From Mnemiopsis leidyi (taxonomy: Eukaryota; Ctenophora; Tentaculata; Lobata; Bolinopsidae), in contig JH153811.1 of the NCBI GenBank assembly GCA_000226015.1, positions 20,752 to 42,652 of the forward strand: 21,901 nt of DNA, read 5' to 3'. This document shows positions 8,560 to 17,827 of this stretch, piece after piece. The position numbers and the translations under genes were made by a program. The notes under the pieces are model-generated. The model did no database searches, was not told where the DNA came from, and saw nothing but the letters and a program-made list of their open reading frames with translations. Positions within the stretch are counted from its first letter, which is position 1; every line of letters begins with the position of its first letter.

Positions 8560-8892
8560 TGTTTTCCATTGGCGCCAATGGTTATCGCCATTGGCGACCA
8601 TTGGATCCATTTTTATCTTATACCTATTTTAATTCGGTCAATCCAACAGCCACACGTTACACAAGTGTAACAGACAATTACAGGAGGCCGAATGTAAAAT
8701 TATACATACACGCCAGTGACGATTAAGGTAGTGTGTACCATACTTATATCGCCCGAGACTTCGCTGCAATGGGCAGCTACACATTTGACCCTCGCGCCCA
8801 ATTTCTCGAGCATTTGGCTGAGTGGACCATCGGGCTGCATTGCTCCAACCGAATCCTTAGCTGAGCATCAACGATGCATGACCCATGGCCAG

Positions 8893-8966
8893 TGCCGCAG
8901 CTAGGAATCGAACTGCTAACCTTTCGATTAACAGACGGACGATTTAACCAACTGTGCCACTGAGCC
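8893..8966 (-). mobile_element. tRNA-Asn-like element (SINE head or pseudo-tRNA)
   Basis: On the minus strand 74 nt have tRNA length and layout: GGCTCAG at the 5' end pairs 5 of 7 with CTGCGGC at the 3' end, an A-box-like GGCACAGTTGG follows, the anticodon loop reads CTGTTAA (anticodon GTT, Asn), and the B box is AGTTCGATTCC. The T stem and part of the anticodon stem are badly paired, so a working tRNA is unlikely. The sequence continues on the minus strand towards 8720 without similarity to a tRNA, which fits the body of a tRNA-derived SINE. I cannot define the 3' end or a tail. Confidence 0.6.
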
Positions 8967-9153
8967 ATAATGGATCCAATGGATTATAATGCGTCAATGG
9001 CAACAATCAGACAAAGATAAAAATGATACCACAAAATTGGCGACTATGGAACCAATGGCAGCAATGGTACCAACGGCGACGATGGCGCCAATGGCGATAA
9101 TCAGGAAATTATTATGCCGATTTATCGGCATTGACGAAAGTGGCGCCGATGGT

Positions 9154-9196
9154 GCCATTGTCACATGATTGAATCAATCAATCATGTGACAATGGC
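9154..9196. repeat. 43-bp near-perfect palindrome
   Basis: GCCATTGTCACATGATTGA at 9154-9172 and its exact reverse complement at 9178-9196 flank a 5-nt centre (ATCAA). The 19-bp arms make it the strongest potential cruciform in the window. It lies at the centre of the inverted part of the minisatellite. Confidence 0.85.
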
Positions 9197-9781
9197 ATCA
9201 ATGGCGACAATGGCGATAATCAGGAAATATACCGATTTATCGGCGTTGATGACAGTGGCGCCAAAAATAATTATCGATATTGGCGCCATTGTCGCCATTG
9301 GTGCCACTGTCACCATTGGCGCCACTGTCGTCAATGGCTATCATTTGGCATAATTATTTCCTGGTTATCGCCACCGTCGCCATCGTCTCTATTGGTATCA
9401 TAGCATAGTCGCCATTGTCGACATTGGTGCCATTGTCGCCATTGGTACCATTATCACCATTGTCGCCATTACAACCATTGTTGCCATTGGAATTCCAAAT
9501 AATCCATTCACTCTGAGTGGTGATCGTGAGAAAGGTATCGCGATTGAGTGGTCCCATATTGCATCCATTATAATGCTCATTGGTCGCCAATGGCAGACCA
9601 CCATTGGCGCCAATGGCGATTGGCACCACCATTGGCACCGCTGACCTCATCGCCATTCGAACATCCATTTGTTCCATTGAGTGGATCCACTAGGGCACCC
9701 ATGGCGCTGATTGCCCCATCTACCAAACTATATGGCCCTTTTGCCGGAATTTCGTACTCGTAGTAGACGTTGTCGAAATTT

Positions 9782-9818
9782 GGGGGGGGGGGCAGGGCCC
9801 CCCTGTTCCGCCCCCCTG
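9782..9818 (-). mobile_element. hAT-like transposon end (fragment)
   Basis: Read on the minus strand from 9818 the sequence is CAGGGGGGCGGAACAGGGGG, then GCCCTG, a run of eleven C and AAATTT. This closely resembles the G/C-run termini (CAGGGGCGGATCCAGGGGGG type, followed by C-runs and AAATTT) that I know from hAT elements of many animals. No matching opposite end or transposase is visible, so I call a solo end or decayed copy. The G- and C-runs could also simply be a G4-prone simple repeat. Confidence 0.4.
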
Positions 9819-10358
9819 CAATGATGCTGATGGGTATCTGTATCTAGTGATCAGTTCACAGTTGTTTTACGCCGTTCAGCGAATAACGATTATACGAAAA
9901 ACCAAACAGCGATTACCTTGACATAATCTAGCCTGCTGCCGAAAAGGCCACAAGCGACACTGGAGCAGCATTGACATTCAAAAAGCAAATTTACAAGAAG
10001 ATGATGCAAATGGAAAAGCAGAATTAAAGTGAGGTACCGCTCCTTCATCAAGTGGGCTTCATTGCCTCTGTCGATATGGTATCGACCATATCATATCGAT
10101 CAATCGGGCGCGCACGCGCGCGCGCAATATTTGCTATATTATATTATATAAGACGCGCGTGAAAAACGGTTCTCAAAAATAGTATACTTTTCATTTGTTC
10201 CAGTACATCTTGAGTAGACCCTACATGAGCGTCAGACAACTTTTGCAACCGTTCTCAGTACTGCGCGTTACTCAACCGTTAGCTCAACGCGGGAGAGCTG
10301 CATGCGTTGGATCTTTGCCAATGTAATAATTAACCACAACTCTGCCTTTTCTCTGCAG
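9819..10358. other. Intergenic DNA with a palindrome and a CG tract
   Basis: No confident gene. GATATGGT-ATCG-ACCATATC (10073-10092) is a perfect 8-bp inverted repeat. It is followed by an alternating purine/pyrimidine tract (GGGCGCGCACGCGCGCGCGC, about 10107-10126) and a TATATTATATTATATA stretch, which are Z-DNA-prone and melting-prone respectively. A weak exon-like stretch ending in TAA at about 10026 follows acceptor ataatctag at 9935 and would encode about 31 Lys-rich residues; it is not supported further. Confidence 0.4.
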
Positions 10359-10698
10359 GTGCATCGGTCTGTCGAATAGAGTGACACATGCTATCAAAGA
10401 TTGCAGGACCCCCAATAATGACGTATTTTATTTCCGGTCACGTAAGTATGGCCAACTTAGACACTTGCCAATCGCTTGCCAAATGTTGGTGAAATCTCTG
10501 CCTAATGAGATGTATCAGCTGTTTACTGATGGCCCTTAACGATTGTAGAGCCGTGGAGATCCCATCAACATCGATTGTCGGTGGACCGCAATCGTAGAAC
10601 AAGATAGATCCATTGATGTGATTAATTATGTTCACAATTTTACAGTAAAACGTAAGTCACAAGTGCATTCATTTGTACATGGCTTTATTATTCCTTAG
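10359..10698 (+). CDS. Last two exons of an unrecognised gene (candidate)
   Basis: Exon 10359-10441 has a very strong acceptor (tctgccttttctctgcag) and a consensus donor (C|GTAAGTATG), and is open in the frame CIGLSNRVTHAIKDCRTP. Exon 10646-10698 follows acceptor ttcacaattttacag in matching phase (making Leu) and ends at TAG after about 16 residues (KRKSQVHSF). AATAAA lies 69 nt past the stop. No upstream exon was found, so this is 5'-incomplete, and the product is not recognised. A competing reading exists: a minus-strand ORF of 65 codons (10438-10635) lies antisense in the intron with AATAAA at 10427-10432. Confidence 0.35.
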
Positions 10699-10767
10699 CT
10701 GAGAGCTTCCAATTGAATATGTTCATTATTGTTTATCGTATAATGATTAGTACTGAATGAAATGAAA

Positions 10768-10773
10768 AATAAA
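10768..10773 (+). terminator. Poly(A) signal AATAAA, plus strand
   Basis: GAAAAATAAAACAT contains AATAAA 69 nt after the candidate stop at 10696-10698. In AT-rich DNA one such motif by itself is weak evidence. Confidence 0.35.
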
Positions 10774-10774
10774 A

Positions 10775-13020
10775 CATAAATTTTATTGAATTAAGAATTT
10801 AGCAAAATTTTAACAAACAGCAAAGTAAGTAATCAGCCAGAAATATGAAAAAACTTTACATGAAAAATAATTTTCGTCCATTTTCAAAATAAAAAAACTT
10901 CGTAGAGATCCTGAAAAACTTTAAGTTAAAATATACTGCAGAAAAGTGTCTTTTTGGTAAGTAAAACAACACAAAAAATATAGCTATATCAGTCCGAGTC
11001 CCGAGATTGTCTTGCTTTAACATTCCCATAAGAGGATATGTTTACTATATAGTACAGAGGTGAGAGCTTGAACACACTGACGATTATCACGATCACCATC
11101 CTTTCAATCCTTTTTGTAACTCAGTAAGCACTACGCGGTTCCTGAAAAGGAAATATTTCAATAATATCATACTTTCAGCCTTAAAGGAATTTCAAAACAA
11201 TGATGCTGTGTCATAACAACATCACAGAAAAGGCCATATGTTGGCATGTTGCTGTGGCCTAGATGAACTTTCTATTGCCGCCGCCAAGAGGAAGTTGGCA
11301 ACAATCCAGTTACACATTATTTCGCATACATTGCTTGCACAACAACAACTTTTGTTAATAGAGCAATAAAACTGGTTCCGCGTTCAAAGTATACGTGGCC
11401 CAGCCCAATCAGCCACTTCCAGTTGACCAGCGAATAGGGTAGAACTTTCAGACATCAAATTTCCTACATACTATACCATAAATATATGACTATTTCATGA
11501 CATTTGAGTGCGCACTTCAATGGTATGAGTTACAAGTTACACAGAAGAAGTAACCAGGCCCACTATAGGCGTGGACCAATACGGCAGAATCCTGGGCCGC
11601 ATCCAACGTAGGTGATTAACAACAACCGGCGATTCTCTGGAAATCCTCACACTCAGCTGGTTGCACTTCTGCAGAACCAGCTCCTATTGTTCTTATAACG
11701 ACCATGATCTTGCACATATCTTACACGAGACTGGTGCACTAAATCCATAGGAGGGACTTTACTCAGTATACATGCAAAAATATACACAACAATATACACA
11801 ATATACACAGTATACATGCAACGTGCACACATATAGGTTAAATTCCTTTAAATGACATAAATTTCCACAAGCTTGAGTTGAGACGGGCAGTCAATGTGTA
11901 AAATGTGAGAAAATCGTATGTCTTTTTTGTTATCTCTTTTTACAACTAGTTTGATATTTTCCGACGAATTTTAGGCAGTATTTCACAACGCTCTTATATC
12001 CATAAAGGTCCAATTATTACATTTTCTCTACTGCACTACTAATGGTGAATAATATTTCAGAATAGCCGTACAAATCACATGTACAATTACGTTTAATGAA
12101 CTCCAAGCATTCCTTAACTTGCCCTAATCAGGAAATTTAACGGGTGCCTAACTGAAAAATTTTAATTTATGCAAAATCTCTCATGAGAATTTTACCAGAT
12201 TACATGACACTTCATGAATCAAATAATGCATTTTATTATGAAAGTCCGTTTTAGCCAGTCGCAGAGCAGTCACATCTTATACGAAAATCTGAGCTTACGC
12301 CAATTTATTAACATTTTAAATGAGAATCTTAATTTCTGGTAGATCTTATACCTTATTTGGATTTCATGTCAAATGTCAGGAAGAAAATCTTCGAGACTCT
12401 ATGAAACTTGATGTCTAGCCTTGTCTAGTCATTGTCTAGCCATTCTGAATCTTTGACTAAGAAAAAAATGATTTCTTTTTCGAAATGATTCACATCTAGT
12501 TGTCTGAGTTTAATAAATCAACATCATTTATTTGGTTTACGATGATAACAAAGGAGCAGCTTTGTTGCGTCATCAACCAACGTAGCAACAAGCACCGTGC
12601 AGCTCACTGGGTGTTGCATCAATACGGCGGGTCAGTAATTGAACAATAACCGGGCCTATTCAATCGCCTCTCCAAGAACAGTCGTATACATTGTAGATGT
12701 AGGGGTTTCCATGGATCCTAACATACGTTGCGAAATTTTAGGTGGGCCGGGTCATTACTAGACGTCACGTGGTATAACCTAACTCTTTAAGTACCAAATA
12801 TTACCTGAATCAATCACACTTAACCAGTTTCATAACTTTGAGTGGATTAGCAATAGTAACCTATAAGCAATAGTAACCTAGTACTAGTATCATATGATAA
12901 CTGCACAGATTAAGAGTTTGATTATCTTTCAGGAATATTTCCCGTGTTTTAGCGGGAGGGCAAAAATTCAATAAACTCTGTTAACATGACGACATGTGTT
13001 TACAAACAAATCCGCCCATT
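10775..13020. other. Long non-coding stretch
   Basis: No ORF of about 60 codons occurs on either strand and I found no convincing exon. Small features: a TACACAATATACAC-like CA/TA-rich stretch around 11765-11835, a direct duplication AGCAATAGTAACCTA at 12849-12863 and 12866-12880, and a CACGTG at 12766-12771. A strong polypyrimidine acceptor-like site (ctctttttacaactag) ends near 11949, followed by about 30 open codons of no recognisable product. Confidence 0.45.
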
Positions 13021-13021
13021 G

Positions 13022-13315
13022 TCACGTGACATATTAGAATCAGTAATAAAGAGGTTGCCCTGGAAACGACAGGCTCACATGGGAATTTTAATGCAATCCT
13101 GATTCGTGAGGTTATGTCATCTCCATATTCTCTGGCTACGTCCCAGACCCAGAGAGTTGCAACCAATCAGAATCCAGAACGAACAACGTCTGCCAATGAA
13201 GTTGGGCCTCCACATCGCCGTTACTATGCTCGAGAAATGAGCCGTGCGATTCGATTGGATGGTCTACATGTGAGATTCTAGTAACATTTTAGCGGGAAGA
13301 ATGCCAGCTTCCCGC
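13022..13315 (+). promoter_or_regulatory. Promoter-like cluster: E-box, X-box, CCAAT, E2F pair
   Basis: Motifs in order: TCACGTGA at 13022-13029, the RFX-type X-box GTTGCCCTGGAAAC at 13054-13067, CCAAT at 13163-13167 (aaccaatcag), and an inverted pair GCGGGAAG/CTTCCCGC at 13292-13299 and 13308-13315 with 8 nt between. GCGGGAA is the E2F half-site. A short exon candidate, ATGAGCCGTGCG at 13237 (A at -3) with donor CAT|GTGAGA at 13269/13270, would encode 11 residues; no following exon was found. RFX sites often mark ciliary genes, but which gene this serves is unknown. Confidence 0.4.
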
Positions 13316-13590
13316 GTAAACATAAGATCACCTTTACAGTTTACACCATGATTTAACGGTCACAAGCTTAGGCTGTGTCGAAGAGCGGTGACATGTCGTT
13401 TTCATTGATCGCGAGGGCACCATTGAAACGGCTCAGCAAATCATTGATCGGTTCAGGAATACGAGATTATACCTGATGGCATGTAAATTCAAGTGTCCAT
13501 CAGACGAGTAGTTTTCCAGGGTAATGATCTCCGCGTAGAGCGAACTTAATCATCATGATAATAGACACATGGAAAAGGGGTGTTAAACAC

Positions 13591-13626
13591 TGCTTATAAA
13601 CCTGCTTATAAACCTGCTCATAAACC
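13591..13626 (+). repeat. 12-bp tandem repeat, three copies
   Basis: TGCTTATAAACC occurs twice in tandem and a third time with one change (TGCTCATAAACC). Two copies contain TATAAA, so it could be mistaken for a TATA box. Confidence 0.8.
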
Positions 13627-14013
13627 TAGCTTGTTTCACAGATTTAGATCTAATTTAACCTGTTACCTGTGTAGTACGTTAAATCAGCGTCATAAATAGT
13701 TAAATCTAATTAGGTCGTCCTCACAAGTACTCAAACGTGTAGACCTGTTGTTGTGATCACCAGATCTGATTCTTTATTCCACAACAATTGGTGTACCAGA
13801 ACGGTTAATCCTTTGAGAACCGGCTGAAACTCGCTAAGAAGTGATCGAATTACCCTGTCGGATAGCCGTGAAAAGACGTGTTTGGACGTGACACTAAGGT
13901 TTATAATGATGGCTGGTTCATTAATTACACTTCAGCCCTTGTGTGAGAGACTAGTTCGATCTAACTTTATTACACCCCCTAAACCATTGTCAGCCATCTG
14001 TCCTCAGCTCTAG
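13627..14013. other. Intergenic DNA
   Basis: I see no exon, repeat or clear regulatory motif here beyond scattered AT-rich words. Confidence 0.4.
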
Positions 14014-14170
14014 GACCAATGAGAAGGGTAGAGATTTAGACTCGGTCCAATGGGTCGGGAAGAAAAGTGTGGCAGCTGTTGTTGGGATGATGGACGGTGG
14101 GCTGGTGGGTGTGGTGTACCGTCTCGGCAGGTTAACTGCCACTTCATCAAGACGAAATATGGACGCTTGA
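14014..14170 (+). promoter_or_regulatory. Two CCAAT boxes and a short ORF
   Basis: CCAAT occurs at about 14014 (aggaccaatgag) and 14047 (cggtccaatggg). Downstream an ATGATGG start at 14087 opens a 27-codon frame (MMDGGLVGVVYRLGR onward) ending at 14170, with a possible donor CAG|GTTAAC inside. It could be a first coding exon, but no second exon was located. Confidence 0.25.
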
Positions 14171-14555
14171 TTAATTTACCGTGTAGATAAATTCAGGGTT
14201 TTCTCATTAAACACGTACCGGTCTTATGAAGCAGCTGTAAATCAGGCCACTTAAATTTAAGAAATCAGGCATAGCAGTGATTAGATAAAGCAGTGCAATA
14301 CGAAGCACATACGAATATCATCACGTCCACCAAACAGTCAGTTTCTTGGGAGTTCTGATAATTCCTATAAATGATTTTGTCATTTAATAACGGTACTGAC
14401 GACGATTAACACATGTTTATTGAAAGCTTCTCGAAAATCAAAACTCGTATCTATTTATGTCTATCAACCCCCCTCCAAATTTAATAATAATGGTGTTTAG
14501 TAACGGTTCTTCGTAACATCTTGTTTGCTCTTATGATAATGATAGTGCAACTAAG

Positions 14556-14735
14556 ATGGCTGAAGAACTTTCCGTAGATTTTTTCCCTCACCGCCACTGT
14601 TTTGAAACCTATTCTCAAAGTGGAAACCCGTCTTCTCAAGATCAATGGGCGGTTAGTGAGAACACTCAGGCAGTTATAGAGAACCGTTTCCATCTTCCCC
14701 AGAATACCAAACCACGCATAGTTGACATACCATAG
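14556..14735 (+). CDS. Small ORF or first exon, 59 codons
   Basis: The ORF starts with an ideal context (aagATGGCT) and runs 59 codons to TAG. The product is acidic to neutral with His, Gln and Asn (MAEELSVDFFPHRH, then SQDQWAVSENTQAVIENRF) and is not recognised. A possible donor GCG|GTTAGT near residue 32 would make it a first exon. A 71-codon ORF on the opposite strand (14481-14693) also begins in good context. I favour the plus strand for its more protein-like composition, but that is a judgement. Confidence 0.3.
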   Translation: MAEELSVDFFPHRHCFETYSQSGNPSSQDQWAVSENTQAVIENRFHLPQNTKPRIVDIP

Positions 14736-15337
14736 ACAATAACGGAGACTAGTACATCAAGTTCTGGGGAATGCTACTCACTCACACCGCATGTACTACA
14801 CCAACAGTGAAATTCATCGGTCGTGCTGCTCCGTGTTATTGTGTTTGCTTCTGATGAATTGCGCCAACATCAAACATGTCGCCATCACTTGACTACATCG
14901 CTCGTAGTTCAGGTACTAAGCACTTATCCGACCAAGACAAATAATGTACATCTCAAAGGAATCGCATGATGTTTGCGATTATTTAACTACGCTCGCACAG
15001 CACAGTCTTGTGACTTGTTCAGAAATCTAGGTCTCGGAGCGGTCGTGTCATAGTTGTGTATCTTTCTCACAAAAACATGTCCGCTTGTTGGTTTAGTGCA
15101 CACGGCCTGTTCTGTAGGCTCAAACAAGGTATACCTCTCCATAAACAACGCAATGAGCAGATCCCATTGGTCAGTTTGTGGTCACGTGATTACTTTTGTT
15201 GGCAGGTTACTGCTGTAGCCGGGGAGGAATGTGCACGTGAGCAAGCATCAGCACCAGACGTTACAGGAAGCCCCAAAACCGCGGGAAAGAGCGACCGAGC
15301 AAATTGTTTTGTCATGTGACCTGTGTGAAGGGGCCCC
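14736..15337. other. GC-richer intergenic DNA, possible distal promoter
   Basis: No convincing gene. Inverted CCAAT (ATTGG) lies at 15166-15170, TCACGTGA at 15182-15189 and CACGTG at 15234-15239. Opposing ORFs of 60 to 90 codons overlap here but neither has an ATG in good context that explains its length. I regard it as the outer part of the promoter at 15338-15418. Confidence 0.35.
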
Positions 15338-15418
15338 ATTGGCTGGAACAGAGAGCACGTGAGTCGTAGTAGGTCGGCGATAGGCGGAGCAGTGGCGGGA
15401 AACTCCAACTATAAATAG
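15338..15418 (+). promoter_or_regulatory. TATA promoter with CCAAT, E-box and E2F site
   Basis: Reading downstream: inverted CCAAT (ATTGG, 15338-15342), E-box CACGTG (15356-15361), a perfect E2F-type site GGCGGGAAA (15394-15402) and the TATA box TATAAATAG (15410-15418). Transcription would start near 15440, about 40 nt before the ATG at 15481. The order and spacing are those of a conventional plus-strand RNA polymerase II promoter. An E2F site next to a TATA box suggests cell-cycle control, which is inference. Confidence 0.6.
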
Positions 15419-15480
15419 ATGTGATAACCAGACCTCAAAGCATTTACGGCTGGATGGTCCGATATTAATATTAATGCATT

Positions 15481-15654
15481 ATGAGTTTTGTCGATCAAAA
15501 AGAAGCTGCTCGTAAGAGCGTGGTTAGCGAAGAATGTTGGCGTGGGATTCTCAGAATTATAAGACAGATAATCCAAATATTATTTGTATTATTTGGAACA
15601 AATCGGACAGATAATCAAAAGAGCCAAACCCCCATCTTGCGAAATATCACATAG
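15481..15654 (+). CDS. Short ORF (57 aa) behind the TATA promoter
   Basis: ATG at 15481 lies 71 nt past the start of the TATA box. The 57-codon frame begins MSFVDQKEAARKSVVS, continues with an amphipathic basic/aliphatic segment (WRGILRIIRQIIQILFVLF) and ends polar. It could be a complete micropeptide with one membrane-associating helix. Alternatively only its first 31 nt are exon 1, ending at donor CTC|GTAAGA at 15512, since GTAAGA is a good donor. The start context (gcattATGA) is poor. Product not recognised. Confidence 0.4.
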   Translation: MSFVDQKEAARKSVVSEECWRGILRIIRQIIQILFVLFGTNRTDNQKSQTPILRNIT

Positions 15655-15797
15655 CTGGAATCTTTGCGACGAAAAATGAAACATTTATGGATATCAAATA
15701 ACACCGAACCATGGACGAATCAAACCTCGAATGGTGTACACCAGTCACCAATCTAAATTCCTCGTTAAATAGCGTTAAGGTTACTTGGATCCCTTAA

Positions 15798-15843
15798 GGT
15801 ATTTACCATAGAAAGTAAAAGGTATTTGCCATAGAAAGTAAAA
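15798..15843 (+). repeat. 23-bp tandem duplication
   Basis: GGTATTTACCATAGAAAGT plus AAAA at 15798-15820 is repeated at 15821-15843 with one change (A to G at unit position 8). Confidence 0.85.
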
Positions 15844-17469
15844 GCCTTTATGCACGGCACACCTTGATGTATTATTATCACTTTTATCATTATTATCATG
15901 TAAAATACTTTTGAATGACAAGTGATGATCCTCAGTGGTGAGTGGCCCTGAACAGTCCCCAGCAATTGCACCACATTTACCGTGTTAGCGAATAGAGCAG
16001 AGCACAGTGGCACACTATAACCTACAGAGCTAGATAACAATGCTTCTTAACCCTTTGTCTGCAGTCCAACGTTCGACTGATTTCTCACTTAAATCACGTG
16101 ATATTGGATATTTCTTGTCACGTGACGTACAAAAGTCCATTGTGCAATCTTATTATTATTACTTAGAGTTTCACCAATTCTGCAGACGATAGCTTAACCT
16201 CCAACTGTGACGGAAGCAATTGTTCTAATCTTCAATCTCAGGCATGCACTTCCCCCTTCTGCCCGAAAGTTCTAGCTAATACTTAACCCCCAACAGTTTT
16301 GGAAGCACCAGGAAGTCGAGTTTCTTGTGAGCCCAGCTACAACTCACGATAATGCCATTTTCAAACGAGCCGCAAGTATTTAAACACAGCTCTTAGGGGC
16401 CGTTTAGAGTACGTGAGTCGTTTCCCAGGGCTTACTACAGTCGATGTTCCTACTAATGTCTATCTCGCTCAAAGAGAAAGATGGGACAAGATCACGTGAC
16501 ACATTTTAATGCTCAGTAGAGAGTTGGACTACCGCTATCACCACAGACAACTTCAGCAGACATCTTTTTAGTTCAGATGAGCTGTATCTGTTCTTAGTGG
16601 ATATTACAGCCAGGGTGAATTGTTAAGTAGAAAACTTAGTTACTTAAAACATCAAGGCGCGACTTACGATCGAGATTTATAAAATTAACTCATGTTTCAA
16701 GTGGGGAGGGACCTTTTTCAGGTCCTCACTTCGAGCAAGGTCGACTCCCAGAGGTGTGCACTGATGGGTAGCGGTTGTGTTATGCATGTTTTTAAAATAG
16801 ACAAATTAAGTACATGATGACTGCTACCTAAACATTGGGTAGACGGTAAACAAAGATGAAACTTGAAACAGTTAAGTTTAAAATTAAGATTCCTCATTTC
16901 AATTCTATTCAATTCTGAATCTGGAATGCCTCCCATAAAAATGAGGTCTATACCCCCCTGAGACACGTCCATCCTTACAAATACACCCCCTTGAACCCAT
17001 CTACAATTCTGTTTTCTGTTTTCCCTCCTCCCTGCATCTCAGTATGTCAAAGTTTTCGTCCCCACACGGGTTCCTTGTGTTTGTATTGTTATTCCCGGGC
17101 CAAGAAACCAGCAGATAAACTGGAACAATGAGCGAGCGGCCAGAAAACAACAATGGAATTTATAATCAATGATCATGGTAAATAATTATTGCTGTGAGAA
17201 ATGGCGTACAAAATTTTAAATTGATGATAATTCATCACAGGAGAGGATAAAATCTTTTGTGTGGTGATTGGGAAAGCAAAATTATTGTTTTTATTTCTTC
17301 TTTCCGGACATTTGATATTTTGGATAACAATGACCCACAAACCATTAACAGTTTTGGCCGTGAATAGCACAATGTAGGACCACATGGTTTTGGATGTTTT
17401 CAATTGTTGCGTTCATGAAAAGACGAAAATAAATGGAATAGGAATTAAACAACATGGGGTCAAAAGTAG
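15844..17469. other. Intergenic DNA with three TCACGTGA boxes
   Basis: No confident gene. TCACGTGA occurs at 16094-16101, 16118-16125 (followed by CGTA, giving a TGACGT overlap) and 16492-16499. A ggaccttttt-caggtcc structure at about 16706-16728 is an imperfect hairpin that mimics a splice acceptor. Short ORFs such as MSERPENNNGIYNQ (ATG at 17128) have no further support. Confidence 0.4.
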
Positions 17470-17827
17470 AAAAACATCTACAATTGGTCCCCAGAAGTTC
17501 TATATTTCATTCAACATCTAATATCTGATGGATTTATGGCGGAAATGGAGCTCAGAAGGGGTACTTCAGTAAAAATCGTTACCACGAGGGTTATTTATGG
17601 AAAGCTAATCAGGTATGGTTGCTTGAATTTCGACAAGTCTGTCACAAAAACGTGAGGCTTGTCTACAGCAGGAATCTAATGGCTAAAGTTCGATGTGGGA
17701 GCAGAGGATTAATAAAACTTGTGATATAGGTATCTGCATTTAATAATGCATGGATCAAGAATGTATTTATAGATTAAATTGTGCCTAAGTTAGGTAAATT
17801 TAACATCCCTAGCTATTCCAAGGATTA

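Larger units (their letters stand above)
8560..9690. repeat. Degenerate ATGGCGACA / TTGGCGCCAA minisatellite
   Basis: The region is dominated by words such as CCATTGGCGCCAATGG, ATGGCGACA and CATTGTCGCC, with a loose 9-bp period. It occurs in both orientations, so all ORFs inside are low-complexity (Asn-Gly-Asp or Met-Ala-Thr repeats) and not genes. A longer unit occurs directly twice (9091-9147 and 9209-9262, both starting ATGGCGATAATCAGGAAAT) and once inverted near 9347-9380. A tRNA-like element interrupts the array at 8893-8966. GGATCC-containing repeats lie near 8604, 8971 and 9675. Confidence 0.75.

Noticed and set aside
8893..8966. Functional tRNA-Asn gene
   Set aside because: The T stem and part of the anticodon stem do not pair, so a SINE head or pseudogene is more likely.
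9165..9763. Several overlapping ORFs with Asn-Gly-Asp or Met-Ala-Thr repeats
   Set aside because: They are translations of the 9-bp minisatellite, open in several frames on both strands because the repeat unit lacks stops.
10438..10635. Minus-strand ORF of 65 codons as a separate gene
   Set aside because: No acceptor on the minus strand precedes it and it lacks an ATG at its start. I kept it only as the alternative to the plus-strand exon pair.
15190..15408. Minus-strand 72-codon ORF over the promoter
   Set aside because: It starts with TTG, runs through the CCAAT/E-box/E2F motifs, and is probably chance in a GC-richer block.
16706..16800. Plus-strand exon after the acceptor-like gacctttttcag
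   Set aside because: The site is part of an imperfect hairpin (GGACCT/AGGTCC) and the frame that follows has no clear donor or partner exon.
17470..17655. Plus-strand open frame of 61 codons with a CAG|GTATGG donor inside and AATAAA about 55 nt past the stop
   Set aside because: No acceptor with a pyrimidine tract precedes it, its only ATG is in poor context, and the product is not recognised.
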